Source: Cryptomeria japonica
Taxonomy: Eukaryota; Streptophyta; Pinopsida; Cupressales; Cupressaceae
Assembly: GCF_030272615.1 (NCBI RefSeq)
Contig: NC_081406.1
Location: 114,361,783 to 114,425,782, forward strand
Direction: 5' to 3'
Length of the DNA stretch: 64,000 bases
The notes under the pieces were generated by a model. It saw only the letters and a list, made by a program, of their open reading frames with translations. It was not told the DNA's origin and did no database searches. This document shows, one piece after another, positions 48,266 to 61,255 of the stretch; the first letter of the stretch is position 1, and every line of letters starts with the position of its first letter. Both the position numbers and the translations under genes were made by a program.

Positions 48266-49816
48266 AATATATACCTCTACAATCAATAAAAGATCCTTAT
48301 AGAAGATAATAATTCATAAAGGGGAAAGTTTTAATATTAGGAAGGAGAGATGTTTGAAATCATTCTTGCCCCCATACATAGAGACAAGATATGAGACCCA
48401 AATGGGCTACTATGTTGCTTCCAAATTATGAGTACACATGAAATTATACTATCATGAATGACAATGATCCCCCGATAAGTGAGATACCAATGTCACATAA
48501 TGATGAGCAACATAATAGTCACTAATATTATTGTTGATATGATATATTGGATGAGGAATTTGAATATGACATGTTAAATTCTCTACCATCCGTGAGATTA
48601 AAAACATGCATAAGATGATGAATATTGAAAAGTCTTGATCAAGAGAGTAGTTTGTAGGAGAAGAATAGGCCACTAAGTCATGTTCCTCTTGCACACAAGA
48701 AACCTTAGGAAAGAGACATGTATAACTCATTAGGGCCTTATTTCTAGAAGAGAGGATATTAGAATGAATAGAAGATAAAGCCTCATAAGTGGGATTGGAA
48801 ATCTCTTGGGGAGATTCATAAAGAGACTTGTCAATTACCATAATTTCCTTATGAGTCGGATGAGTGTTGAGAGATGTAGAGAATGATATAATTGAGGTGA
48901 AGTCATCATGACTACTAAATATAGCATTCACATTGAGAGATGGTCTTTTAGATTCTTTGGTGGGCTTTGAAGGATTATATCCAAGTCCAAACGAAGCATC
49001 ACGTATGATATTTTCTAAAGGAACATTAATCTCTTATTCATTTATGCCACAACCATTGCCATTATATCCACTCTTAGCTAAAATGTGAAAACTTGGACCA
49101 TAAAGTGTTTCCATATTGGAAAGAGGTGGTGGAGCCTCATAGGTCTCAGTTCCATAATTAGATGAATAAGAAAAAGATTCTAAAGAATTATTTGAATTAG
49201 AAACAACCACAAAATTGTTACTAAGTTTTTTAGACAAAGTGGGTTGATTTTTAGTTTCCACCACATCGTCTTCCATTTTAGTCTTAGGTTCTCTTGGAGG
49301 GACTTTGTATTCTCCTACAAAGGTAGTTGTAAAATCTAAGGATCCCCAATTGTCTTCCAAGATCACTTATTTTGGTGAAAAAGTATCTTTATGAGGAGAT
49401 GGTGATTTAGTGTGAGTGGAAGGAGAATCAGGAGTACTCAAGAAAATAGGCATACTTGAACAAGAAGATGTGGTTTGCAATGGATCTTGTAAATTTGTAT
49501 CAAAAAATAAAGTATACATCTTATTGTTGTAGATGAACTTAAGTTGCCTATGCAAAGTAGAAGGGACAACTTGCATACAATGAAGCCAAGGTAGCCCTAA
49601 TAGAATGTTATAAATAATATCATCATGCATGACATGAATAGGTGTAGGTAAAATAACAAGTCCCACATTGATAGGAATGGTTATAGTACCTAAAGAAGAT
49701 CTGGCAGCATTATCAAAGACATGAATAGGAAGAGGATCTAGTTTAATAAGAGATGTATCCACCTTGATTTTATGCAATAATTTAATGCTAAAAACATTAA
49801 GGCCAGAGCCATTGTC
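48266..49816 (-). pseudogene. Element K: antisense Ty3/gypsy protease and G-patch fragment
   Basis: One minus-strand frame with a few stops. It opens at the right edge with DNGSGLNVFSIKLL (aspartic protease active site, D-N-G form). It continues with IPINVGLVILPTPIHV, IIYNILLGLPWLHCMQVVPS (compare YNILLGRP and MQAVPS in M) and a Ser/Pro-rich spacer. A G-patch-like stretch follows: AKSGYNGNGCGINE-stop-EINVPL ... ASFGLGYNPSK. A less conserved region ends near 48452. L cuts the protease start and B cuts the downstream RT side. No RT remains. Confidence 0.78.
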
Positions 49817-50272
49817 TGTTGGTATAATTATTTATTCTTACAGGATATAATTACACTTTACTTAAGTTGACTTAGGATAATGCATCTCATCATAGTTTGG
49901 ATATGAGACACTTAGGGAATTGTGCACATAGGGATGATACTTGTAGGAGAAATTCCACCTTTTGTGGTCTTATCTTATTGTTACATTCCACATTCGGTGG
50001 GTGATCCACCTCTTGTGGAATATTATATTATTTCTCCTACCTACCACTACTTTTTCTTACCTACCCTTGTTTCTCATTGAGCAACATGTCATGATTGTGT
50101 GCTCACATATCCATTTGGCCTTGCCTATATAAGCAGGCCCATATTCATTGTATTGGTTAATCTAGTTGATCACTTTTACATATTGATGAGAATACAGTTT
50201 GTTCTTGTCAAACTATTGTCTCTCTCTTTTGTATGCTTTTCATTGTGCGCTTGATCTTGGAAAAATCTCACA
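49817..50272 (+). repeat. 5' LTR of element L
   Basis: TGTTGGTATAATTA...AATCTCACA, 456 bp, shorter than the other LTRs. TATATAA at 50126-50132 marks the promoter, with RNA expected to start 25-35 bases later. Confidence 0.85.
50126..50132 (+). promoter_or_regulatory. TATA box in LTR L
   Basis: TATATAA in 'ttgcctatataagcaggccc', correctly placed in the LTR for the U3/R border. Confidence 0.7.
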
Positions 50273-50285
50273 TGGTATCAAAGCC
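50273..50285 (+). promoter_or_regulatory. Primer-binding site of element L
   Basis: TGGTATCAAAGCC directly after the LTR end; initiator-Met tRNA type. Confidence 0.88.
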
Positions 50286-51689
50286 ATTGGGGCTTCATTG
50301 ATTGGTTTTGGGAGACATCTTGGAAGGCTTCTAATTTTGGATCTGAGGTACTACGCATTTTGGAGGCATCCTAGAGCGTGTTTACCTCACCATTGCATCT
50401 GAGAGGCTGTTTCCATAAAAATTGAGTATAAACTCATCCATATTTGGCGAAAGTCAAATTTTAGGTGTTGGAGGAATTTTTTACCCAATTCGGGTAGTAT
50501 GGTATAGATTTTTTTTCTGCGAAAATTTAATTTCTTTTACTTATTAAATTCAAAGATTTTTTTATCTACACAATCTGTAGGGACCGTACTATCAGTGACC
50601 TCTATATTTTCCACCAGCCTCGATGTCTTCACTACCCTTGGTGCCTCCTGCTGATGTCACCTGTCAGCTTTGGCACCTCCTACTACAGTGACCTCTAGAT
50701 CCAGTGACTACCTTCCACTTCGGTGCCTCTTGTCGACATCATCCGCCAGCTCTAGCGCCTCTTGCTGTAACTTTCCAGTGACCTCCAACCTAGGCACCTG
50801 CTACCCATCGACTGCCTTCACTGCTGGCACTTGCTACCTGTAGTGGGACCCACATCTGCCATGTGGTAGGTGGCCACTAGCCCATGGGTTAAACACCTCA
50901 GCGTGCCTACCACCTGGTCTGTACAATACGAAATACATAGTTAGCATGCCAGTCAACCTGCCACGTCACCCTATCTGTACAATTAGCAAGGGGGTGCGAC
51001 ATTTTTTGATGGGAATACGGTCATCAAAAATAACATAGTGAAGTGCTGATGTCAGCCTACATCAGCACCCTTTTTGATTTTTGATTTTATTTTTTGGGTC
51101 AACTTTGAAGGCCCATAACTTGCTCAATTTTGCTCCTTTTTGGTGCAGTTTTTTTTAATTGGGCTAATTTTTCTGTGCTGTCTATAGTGGTGTGATTATT
51201 TTCTAATTTTGGTGAACAAATTTTTTAGAATTTTCAAATTCTCTTAGCTATATCTGTCCAATCCTCAATTTTGCAACTTCAAAGGCTTCGTTTGGGCTCA
51301 TATGACCTCCTTTTGAGGTGTCGTTTCTTTTGAAAGTGCATATTTTTTCGTCTACTTTCATAATATGTCATTAGTTTGCAGAGATTTTGAGTGGATATTT
51401 TACTTTAAAAAATTGGTCTTTTTTGGCTTACTTGGTACTTGTAAATTGCTTGGATCTTAGCTTAGATCTCTTGCATTATCAGTTTGAGTCTCCTTTGGCC
51501 TCTTTGAGGCAATTGTAAAGTTGAAATCAGAAGTCCACTTTGCCATTTTTGAAAGTGGCCCATAGTACACACACTAAGTATAAAGTGCCAAATCATCATT
51601 TTTGGGGGGGTTCTTTGATTGAGTGAATTTGGGGGGGTGTCTTGTGTGATTGTGCCTCTCTTTCCTTGCGCTCTTTCATTTTTGTTGCT
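50286..51689 (+). other. Leader of element L
   Basis: 1.4 kb without coding domains. A GC-rich stretch at 50600-50960 with repeated 'cacctcctgct'-like words recalls 459-700. T-rich blocks and G-runs (51603, 51633) precede the gag start. Confidence 0.65.
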
Positions 51690-53826
51690 ATGAGTCCTCC
51701 TAAATTTCCACCTTTAATTGTACATAACTATGCATCTTGGAAAATAAAATCATGGAGAAAAATAATGGAAAAAGGACTCATGCATTACATAGATGGAACA
51801 ATAGCAACACCAAAAGATACTAAGGCTGATCTTGATGCTCAATTATAATGGCTCACTAAAAATTGCACGGGTCTTGGAAATTTGTGTAAGTATATATTAG
51901 ATGACCTCATTTTTCACATTGAGAAGTGTTCTACAATCAAAGAGACTTGGGATATCTTTCAATAGTTGTATGGTCAAGTTGATGAAATCAGAGGCTAAAA
52001 GATTGACAATGATCTCACCAACTTGGATCCCAAGAGTTTTGATACAATCCAAGATTATGTCACCAAAGAAAATGAGATAAGAGCAAAGCTCAAGGATTGT
52101 GAAATTGACAAAAAGAATGCGCAATTGATATTCAACTTGTTGGACAAGCTTTCACTCAAATATGCAACATTTGTTTCTAGCTTCCAAACCCATCGCTTGA
52201 TAGTGGGGAGTTCCTACATTATGCCTTCATTTGATGCTTTCACAGAAATGTTGATGTTGGAACAATCTAAGTTGTTGAACATGGAGATTATCAAGTCTCC
52301 AAGGTCCAAGGCTTTGGTGGCTAATCAAAGGAGTCAAGGGAGTCAAGGCAAAGATTCCAATAAGAACAAGAAGCAATCTAAGTCAAAGCCACAATAGGAA
52401 AAAGGACAATCATCCTCTCCATCACAAGGCAATTTTTCATCCTCTTCCAATAAGGGGAATCCACCTAAGAAGGAAAAACCAACTTGTGCTTATTGCAAGA
52501 AGTATGGTCATGATGAGCATCGATGCCACAACAAGCAAGTTGATGAGTTGACAAATCTCCTTAAGAAGAATAGCATCAATTTGCCATATGCCTACAACAA
52601 GAAGGAATCATCTCCTTCCACTTCCTCATAGTCTAAGGGAAAAGGGAAAGCATTTGTGGCTACAACAGGTTCTTCACAACAGTGGATACTTGACTCAGGT
52701 GCCTCTTATCACATGGGTTCTATAAAGGAGTAGTTTTCTTCATTGGAGCCATCAAAGGTACCTCACATTTACATAGGTGATGATACACAAGTTGAGGTTG
52801 AAGGGAAAGGTTTGGTTTCCGTGGATGATTGAACATTTGAGAATGTTCTTTATGTTCCTAACTTGTCTACCAATCTTCTCGCTATTTACCAAATCACTCA
52901 CTATGGGAATGGGAAAAAGGTTGAGTGTACACCTGATTCAATTATGGTAAACGAACTTGATAATGATACCTTGGTAGCAGTGGGACAAGTCAATAACAAT
53001 TAAAGGATTTATTCACTCTCCCACTTTGTGCCAAGTTCTCCTTCTATGGCCTTGCTTACTCATTTAAATTCAGAAAGTAAGCTATGGTATGAGCTGTTTG
53101 GTCACCTCAACTACCGCTATCTTCAATAGCTTAGGACTAAACACATGGTCACAGGTCTACCTTGAATTAGTTTTTTAGAGGGTGTATGTTCAGGATGTTC
53201 CATGGGCAAGCATCTTGAGGAGAAGTTTGATAAGGGGAAAGCTTGGAGAGCTTTGGAAGTTCTTCAACTTATTCACAATGATGGAGCAGGTCCATTTCCA
53301 TCACCTTCATTTAGTAGGGCTCGCTATGTCCTCACCTTCATTGATGACTACTCCTGCTTCACTTGGGTCTATTTTCTTGTTCATAAGAGTGAAGTGTTTA
53401 ACAAATTTCTAGACTTCAAGGCTCATGTGGAGAAGAAATCACAGAAAGTGGTCAAGATCCTTCACACACATAATGGAAGGGAATATGTGAACAAAAGACT
53501 TGAGGATTTTTGTATATTTGAGGGGATTGATCTTCACCATTAAGTTTCCTACACTCCACAATAGAATGGAGTTACAAAACGTAAGAAAAGAACTCTCAAG
53601 GAAATGGCTAGCTGTATGATACATGAACATTTTCTTAATCTTGCCTTTTGGCCAGAGGCCATCAATTATGCTACAAACATCCAAAATCGGGTTCCTCACA
53701 AAGCTTTGATGGGTATTACTCCTTTTGAGGCTTGGACTAGTAGGAAACCGATTGTGAGACATTTCAAAGTCTTTGGGTGTCCAGCATGGTCTCGCATTCC
53801 TCCACAGAAACGCAAGGCATTGGAAC
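51690..53826 (+). pseudogene. Element L copia Gag-protease-integrase (broken by stops only)
   Basis: ATG at 51690 (MSPPKFPPLIVHNYASWK). The frame is unbroken by shifts for 2.1 kb, with about ten stops. UBN2-type Gag (FHIEKCSTIKETWDIF, SFDTIQDYVTKENEIRAKL). Knuckle CAYCKKYGHDEHRC (about 52486). Protease WILDSGASYHM with DSG intact (about 52690). GAG-pre-integrase LWYELFGHLNYRYLQ. Integrase with LIHNDGAGPF and FIDDYSCFTWV. The second catalytic Asp is His (LHTHNGREY) and the Glu is Lys (NGVTKRKKRT). Ends at PPQKRKALE. RT absent. Confidence 0.9.
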
Positions 53827-54976
53827 TGTATACACATAAAAATAGCTATGAGCGATTAAATAAATATTATATATTTATTTAATAATTATTCTTCTATTGA
53901 AAAGTGAATTTGAAAAGATTAATTTATTTAATTCATTTTCATGTCATTCTATTAATTAATATTTTATTAATTAATTCATCTATCATATTCCTTTAATTAA
54001 TTAAATATCTAATATTTAATTATTCCTTTTAACCAAGTTAATTATATATCTAATATTTAATTATCTCCTTCAAGCAATTAAATATCCAATATTTAATAGT
54101 TATTCTCCTATCCTATAGTCTCAAATATTAAATAATTCTTAAATTATCTAATCCCTCTTATCCAACTTATCCTTCCATCTCCAATTCATCTTCCCTTTGC
54201 CAACTCATCAAACATGTGGCTAAGGAAATTAATGATTCTTAAATATTAATTCATCATTTATCTTCAACCTCCAAATTCAATGAATATTGTGTACATACAC
54301 ATATTTCATAACCATTTCCTATATTCTCTCCAACATTGCCTATATCTCAGGAAGGACTTGAGTCCACTTGTCCTATCATGCCTAAATCTTCCCTAACCAT
54401 CCCTAGATTCTCTCAGTCAACAACTCAGTCAAGGTGAGATGAGTGACACTTGTCTTCTCCTTCCTCCTTTATCTCAACCTTCACCTTTTATCATAGCCAT
54501 TCAAATCTACAGATCTGATCATGATCATTGATCTAAGCCACATCATCTAATCCTCTCAAAGTCTATAAAATCAAGAGCTTCAGTTGAGAGAGAGTTAGTC
54601 TTCAAATTGATCATATGCATCTGTGAGTTTTTGAAGCAAATGGAAAATAGCATAATTATATAGCATAATCATTTTTAGCATAATCATGTAGTATTGCATA
54701 TCATAGTATCCGTTAACTACAAGTTATTAGTCTATTCTTCATATGCCATCTTGGAAGCCATCAATGCATTATCTGAGAGCACACCATCTGCAACTAGGAT
54801 TAGTGGAGTTAGGACACAATGAGACATAAACCGTGAAGGTAATATTAGTATTTTATTTCATATGTACTTCATGTAGTTTCATTGGTTGAGTTTGGATTTC
54901 CTGTAGCATTTCCATTTGTATTTTGTGAAACTAATTTATTGCAGGTAACATTCTGAGGATGAAATTCAAGTTGACA
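53827..54976 (+). repeat. 5' LTR of element M (left edge inferred)
   Basis: The left edge is placed at TGTATACACAT, where copia L coding stops matching. The right edge is TTGACA before the PBS. It is AT-rich with TTAATTAA blocks at 53930-54070, a CTATAAAATC box near 54561, and a 'tagcataatcat' motif three times at 54648-54687. Without the 3' LTR the left edge is not proven. Confidence 0.6.
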
Positions 54977-54978
54977 CA

Positions 54979-54998
54979 TTTTGGCGCCCATGGACCTT
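54979..54998 (+). promoter_or_regulatory. Primer-binding site region of element M
   Basis: TTTTGGCGCCCATGG. The TGGCGCC core just inside the LTR is the usual style of plant Tat and Athila gypsy elements; the tRNA is not certain. Confidence 0.65.
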
Positions 54999-57262
54999 CC
55001 ATGTACCTTTAAAAATCTCATAGAAAGTTAAATTAACACATTTGTAATGCAGATTCATGCATGTGTGAATTCTGACAGCACTTTTGTTCTGCAGGTTAGT
55101 GCATTTGCCTTCTAGGCTGGTGCATTTGCACTCTAGGATAGCACATGAGCATTTTAGGTTAGCGCTTTTGTTTTAAAGTTTGTGCATTTGCATTTCAGGT
55201 TCACGCATTTTTTTCCTAGGTTAGCGCATTTGTCAAAGAAATCACGCTTTTGTATCCACAAAGCAATGCTTTTGCAGTCTAGGTTAGCGCTTTTGACCTA
55301 CAAGTTGGCACTTTTGAGAAAAAAGATAGTGCATGTGTTAGATTAGCACTTCTGTTTACAAACTGACAAAAATATTTCTTGCAGGTCCAAATGTCCAAGA
55401 AATCAGATTTTACAGATTACTAACATGCATGTGCAGGATGGTATTTAAGGCAAATTTTATGCATTTCATCATCTAGTTAATTAGAAGTCTTCTTTTGGGA
55501 AGTAACATATCATATCTTGTTCATCTAGTTTAACTAAGAGGATGAATTGACAACATGCAACTTGCATTTTTAGTATTTTCTCTAAAATAGTTTCACATAA
55601 ACTTTTAAGAGGGCTAAAATAAACACCATGCTTGTTGGAGCAACATCTCCAAATAGGACTTAGCCAACAAATTGCTTTGAAAAGGTTAAAAAGAACACTT
55701 GTATTCCATGTCTCGAAAGTGGTAGGTATATGCTCTCCCCTTAATTGGGTGACCAAAAAACCAAACCCACTCTTTTATGTTTTTTTTACTTTCAAGCAAT
55801 TAAATCCTTTAGAGGGCCTGCCTTCTTGAGATGCCTTGAGGGGGCCAGTGAGATGAGAACGACCTAAAGTGGAAATGGGCTAATACCGAGTCCTTCCAAT
55901 CCACTACAAATAAATTGTGTTTGTGATGAAAGTCCCAAACAACATGTGCTAATAAGTTCATACCGACACTATGTTTCCCCATAAACCCTATAGAGCGTAA
56001 CCTCTATAGGTTGGGAACCTTCTAGATTTACAGAGTTGAAAGTGCTGCATGTATGGCCACATGACTGGAAGCCTTTACTAAAAACCACTTGTACTAGCTG
56101 CAAAAATCCTTCTAGTTGTTGGCACAAGAGGTCGGATCTCTAAAGCAGCTCACACACATATGGTTCCTAGTAGAGATATAAAGTTTTCCATGAGGAGCTT
56201 TCATGGAAACTAGTGCTTGGCTGCCCCAAAGAAGTGAGTGCCAAGGGTGGAGCCAGTGGGGTCAAGCATCTAGATATCCGCTTTGAATAGCGTAGCCTCG
56301 GGGGAAACCCCATGTGAGATTCAACAATTATTGTCTCAGCCTGCCATAAGATTTGTACTTATTTGTGCATTTTGTTTATTAAACATTGTGTCTTCTATGT
56401 CTATAACATGTTCCAAATGGTCAAAAATTGAAGAAAATTATCATCTACAAGAGAGCAAAAATCCAACAAAGTACTAAAAAAGTGTGATCAAAAGGGTAAT
56501 ACAAAAAGAATTCCAACACTTGAAATACCAGATCAAAATCAAATTGTCAAAAACATCAATATCAAAATAATTCTTGAAGTAGATTTGTCTCTAAACCATT
56601 GCGTATTTTTCAAACTAGCTCAAACAACTAGGTCACTAATCCAATAGGTTATGCCCAAAAGGTTCTATAAACATCAACATTCAACAAGCTATTGATTCAA
56701 ACATCTTAAGTGCAAAAATCAACATCCTTGTCAAAGTTTCTCATCAAGATGATCAAATCCTCTATCACAAAGCTTGATCAATCTATACTAGGTTCCTAAT
56801 CCTAGATATATCTTTCATATTTTGAACCTAAGTTATATCAAAACCAAAATTGCACCAACATTGGAATCAAACAAACTTGTGAATTGCCAAATGCTTATAT
56901 GACTTTTAAGTATCACCTTAAGAAAAGAAAACCTAGTTATAAAGATACTCAAAAAAGAATAAGATTCTTGTATATCAATCACAAGATCTTATTAAAACAT
57001 GGGACATTCCTACACCGTTTTCATCACTACTTACGTGGCTATGGTACAAAATTTGATGGTGAAATTTTACAAGGATGTGCTTTTCAACAAAGAGACGCTT
57101 TATCCCAATGAATAAACAATAGTGATAAAATCAACAAGGCATATCTTCCTAAACCAATAATCACTTATTGACTTTGTCCATTGGAAATTTCAACAACTTT
57201 GAAATAAACACATACCAGTTTGGACTAGAGCCCAACATGAACAACTTAGAAAACAAAAATAA
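54999..57262 (+). other. Leader of element M
   Basis: 2.3 kb without coding domains. It holds an array of 'ttagcgctttt' motifs (55091-55370) and two strong hairpins (about 55984-56013 and 56186-56210). Short ORFs on both strands show no domain. Confidence 0.65.
55091..55370 (+). repeat. Irregular array of GCGC/GCATTTTG motifs in the M leader
   Basis: About a dozen variants of 'taggttagcgcttttg' at 20-30 bp spacing, for example at 55093, 55117, 55163, 55212, 55282 and 55307. Confidence 0.7.
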
Positions 57263-58910
57263 ATGGAGGAAGAAGATACTCCTATATTCCACACTCTTGG
57301 ATTTACCACTGTTGATGAAGAAGCAGTCAATAGCATCATTAGAGACCTTGAGCAAGATTTAAATTTGATAGGCTAATAGAAAAATTGTTGGCAAAACAAA
57401 AAGAAAAATATCTCTTGATGTTGGCAAAATCTAGAGCTAAACTACCACAAGAATTTAACATAGAAAGATTGAAACAAGATGTGGAGGCAGGTAACACCCA
57501 AAACACAAATGAGCCAAATAATGAAGATGTGAACAAAGAAAGTATTGAAGAAACAAGGAAAGAGAGAGATGACAAAAGAAAAGAGCGTAGTGATAAGAGA
57601 GCTCATGAAGAAACAAGGAGAAACTATGTGGATAATCCATTGTCAAACCTTACTCAACAAATACAAACTCTACAACAACAGATACAAGACATGCAAAATG
57701 GGACAAGCTCCAAGAAATATTCATTAGAAGATATATGCCCATATCCTTTTGATAAAAATCTGAATATGATACCATTTCCACAACATTGCGAGATTCCTAA
57801 ATATGACAAATACGATGGAAAATTTGATCCTCAAGATCACATTAGGGATTTTTGTACTATGAGAATGGAATTTTCTCATGATGAAACTTACCTTGTGCAT
57901 CTTTTTCTTAGGAGTTTAAATGGATAATCAATGGAGTGGTTTTCAAGATTACCATCCAGAATCAAATCCTTTGAAGAACTTGTGAATAGGTTTATTTTAC
58001 AATACTCCTACAATATAAGGAATGAAATAACGACGATGGATCTTTGCAATGTTAAACAAAAGAATGGTGAACCCATTATGATTTTCTTACAACGATGGAA
58101 ACGCGTGTTTAATAGGTATCCCTGAAATGTACCTGATCAAGAAAAAATGGACACATTCATTGATAATCTTATTAGTGAAATGAGTTATCGACTAAGGATG
58201 CAATGCCCTCCCTCTTTTTCCAAAATGATCGAGAATAGTCTGAAAATAGAGAACGCAACGGTAAAGAAAGGAGAGCTAAAACTTTACAATAATTCATACA
58301 ACAACAACAACAACCAATTTTTAATCTATCAAGCCAAATCCCAAGCAATAACAATCCAGAAAACAATAAAGCCAAGTCATTTATCTCCAATCCTCGGAGG
58401 AAATTCACAAATATTGGAGAATCTTTGGAATCAACTCTAAAAACTTTGTTTGCTAACAAATTGATTGTTTTACCAGAAGCAAGAAGTTATGAACCACCCG
58501 TCAAGCCCAATTGGTGGAATGACAATCATTTTTGCAATTATCAGCGGAATAAAGGACACCTAACAAATGATTGTCAGATATTGAAACACCTTATCCAAGA
58601 TCTAATTGATAATGGAACCATCATAGTGGATAGTCATAAGACAAACGAATCACACCTAGCTTTCAAAACTCCACTTCCAAATTATGACAAAGGTGAATCA
58701 TCCCAATTAAAAGATGACAAAGGAAAAGCCAAAGTGAATTATACTTATACATATGATGATGTAGTAAATATGATCATTGTTAACGAAAATCCATCTTCAG
58801 AACCAATCAATGTTATCACAAAAAGCAAAGAAAAGGTTACCTTTCTAGGTATAGAAAAAGACCCAACACCCAATCCACAACAACACAATTTAGTAGAGAA
58901 ATTACAATGA
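57263..58910 (+). pseudogene. Element M gag
   Basis: ATG at 57263 (MEEEDTPIFHTLGF). Frameshifts near 57365, 58400 and 58910 and stops break it. A coiled, charged N-terminus (to 57640) precedes a Retrotrans_gag-type domain: IPKYDKYDGKFDPQDHIRDF, YLVHLFLRSLNG-stop-SMEWFSRLP, FEELVNRFILQYS, DQEKMDTFIDNL. A degenerate knuckle-like CNYQRNKGHLTNDC lies near 58533. Role: virus-like particle shell. Confidence 0.85.
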
Positions 58911-58969
58911 ATACCTACTCAAATATCAATTTTCGAACTTCTCAAGGTTTCACCTATGCATAAAGAAAT

Positions 58970-61237
58970 TTGGAAAAAGCTTTAGTGGAAACAACAGTTT
59001 CAAAAGATTTGGATGTAGACCAATTCCAAAACATAGTAGGACACCTTATAGATCCTCATTGCTTATCATTTTCTAAAAATGATGATGCATCCTTACAACA
59101 TCCTCACAATGCTCCTTTACATGTTGAAGTCTCCATAAATAAAACTCATGTCAAACATGTGCTCATAGATGGAGGAGTTGGCTTAAACATTTATGCATTA
59201 ATTTTGATAAAAGCTTTGGGATATTTAGAGAATGCAGTAGACCCGAAAAAGAAAATAACCATCAAGGCTTATGATGAAGCAAAACATTCTTCTAAAGGAA
59301 CTGTTGTGCTACCAATAAGAATAGGCCCTATGGAAAGGGATACATTGTGTCAAGTTTTAGATTTGAACCTCTCTTACAATATTCTTCTAGGAAGGCCATG
59401 AATTCACAAAATGCAAGCAGTTCCTTCTACATATTATCAATGTGTAAAATTTCCTCATGAAGGAAAAGAGATCACTATAATTCCAGATTCCAATCAATAT
59501 TGCAATAATTTGAAAACCGCACAAGATACAAAAATTCTGCATAACAAAGAATCAGTATATCCTACCATAGAAATTCAAGCAAAGCTATGGGAAAATTTTG
59601 AAGAAAAACTCAAGTTAAATGATGAAGGAATGGGGAAATATTCTTTGCATAATTTTCCACTTTCCCCTAAGTCATATGGTAAGCCTACAGATATTCAATT
59701 AAAGCCATCAGAAAGATCAAAACATATGTTTAAAGGAATATTTATTAGTGTTGGAACTCTTACAGAGGAAAGTGAAGATAAAGACATTCTTGGTTGGTTA
59801 TACAAGGATGAAGACAAAACTATAGCAATAGCAGCAGAAGTCGATATTCCCATAAAACAATATGGCAAAGGATATGGAGGGAAAGGACCAATTGGTAAGC
59901 AATATCAAGGTATTTCAGAACCTATTTGTCCACACTCACAATCCACAAAAGATAAATCTGGGTTGGGATATCTAAAGTCTAATCAAAAGAAACATAATCA
60001 TCAATAGCAAAAATGGAGAAAGAAATCAGTTTCTAAAGAAGAAAATTGGCAAGAAAAGCTACGTCAAGCGGCTAAAATAGTAACCAATAAATAAAAATAG
60101 CAAGAAGAACATGAAAAGAAAGAAGAGGAGATTATCATCAAAGGAGAAGAAAAATCTTGTCAGCAAGTTCTGAAAATACAAACAAAGGAAAAATCTAAAC
60201 AAGATATTCTAGAAGCAGTAAAAATAGAGATGACAAAAATCAGAGAACTTTTTGCACCATATGACATTCCAGTATGGTATAGTGGAGTAATCTTAGATCA
60301 AGATTCAGAGATAGATTCCAATGAATATGAATGGAGTCCAGATGCCTTATCCACTACATCAAGTAAGGAACACAATGAAGATCAAGCAGTTATCATGAAA
60401 GAAGACTTGTCTATTGCAAAACAAAAGATGAAGTTAGAAAGAAGACAAGAGAAAATTAGAATTTAGAGAAAAGAGACATATGCAAAAAGAAAAGGGAATG
60501 ACAAAGATAGAGAAGCAATGCCACAAGAAGCAAAAACAAAGATTAGATATGGAAAAACCATAGAAGAATTAAGAGATAGTCAAGTTGGATTTACTATTAG
60601 TCCAGAAGAAGTTGAATTTGAAAGAAGACAAAATCTAGCAAAAGAATCCTCTTTATCACATACACAAGTATGTAAACTCCAAAATGTAAATGAGATCAAT
60701 CAAGAAGGAATTTGCAGTATTAAAGATGTGTGTATTGATATAATCCATTCATTTAAGGGACAAATGTCAGTTGAAAAACCACTTGAGTGTGAACTACAAA
60801 ATGCTAATATTAATTTTCTTAAGATTAATTTGGAAACACTTGAGACAGACAATTCTCAAAAACATTTAATCTATGACGATACCTATTCTACGCTAAATTA
60901 TGATCATTATGTCATGAATGTTGAAACACCTAATGATGACAATGATTATGATTTACCCCTTCTTCATCCTGAACTAATTAATTGGGATAATTTAGACAAT
61001 CCCAAATTGAATGTCTTTTCCAATGATCATGACTTAGCTGTGTACCTTAACGATGTTGAACCCATACCACCTAAGATATCTTCCACTGCAGAATCAAGTG
61101 ATGTTTCTCATAGTCAGGAGGATGCTAAACTTTCTAGTCATAAAAATGAAATAAAACAAGGAAAGAGACTTATTTCTGAAAACCATTTCATGGCAACATT
61201 AGATCAATCAAAAGAGAAAACAAAGGGCATATCTTAA
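58970..61237 (+). pseudogene. Element M aspartic protease and G-patch spacer
   Basis: Same frame as the downstream pol. Protease: HVLIDGGVGLNIY with the catalytic Asp at 59168-59170 (D-G-G form), then VLPIRIGPM and LSYNILLGRP. Near 59876 comes YGKGYGGKGPIGKQYQGISE ... DKSGLGY, a G-patch-like Gly-rich motif at the place where K also has one. A long charged linker of unclear function (60010-61237), with stops, leads to RT. Confidence 0.8.
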
Positions 61238-61255
61238 GGTGAAAACCTCTTTGAG

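Larger units (their letters stand above)
49817..53826 (+). mobile_element. Element L: forward copia, truncated in or just after integrase
   Basis: 5' LTR, PBS, leader and Gag-PR-IN in order. RT, RNase H and 3' LTR are missing because M begins at about 53827. It belongs to the family of element C. Confidence 0.88.

Noticed and set aside
53850-54130. AT-rich stretch as a replication origin or MITE
   Set aside because: It lies inside the 5' LTR of M, and no terminal inverted repeats with target duplication were found.
55091-55370. CRISPR-like array
   Set aside because: Repeat units vary in sequence and spacing and lie in a plant gypsy leader; there are no constant repeats or cas genes.
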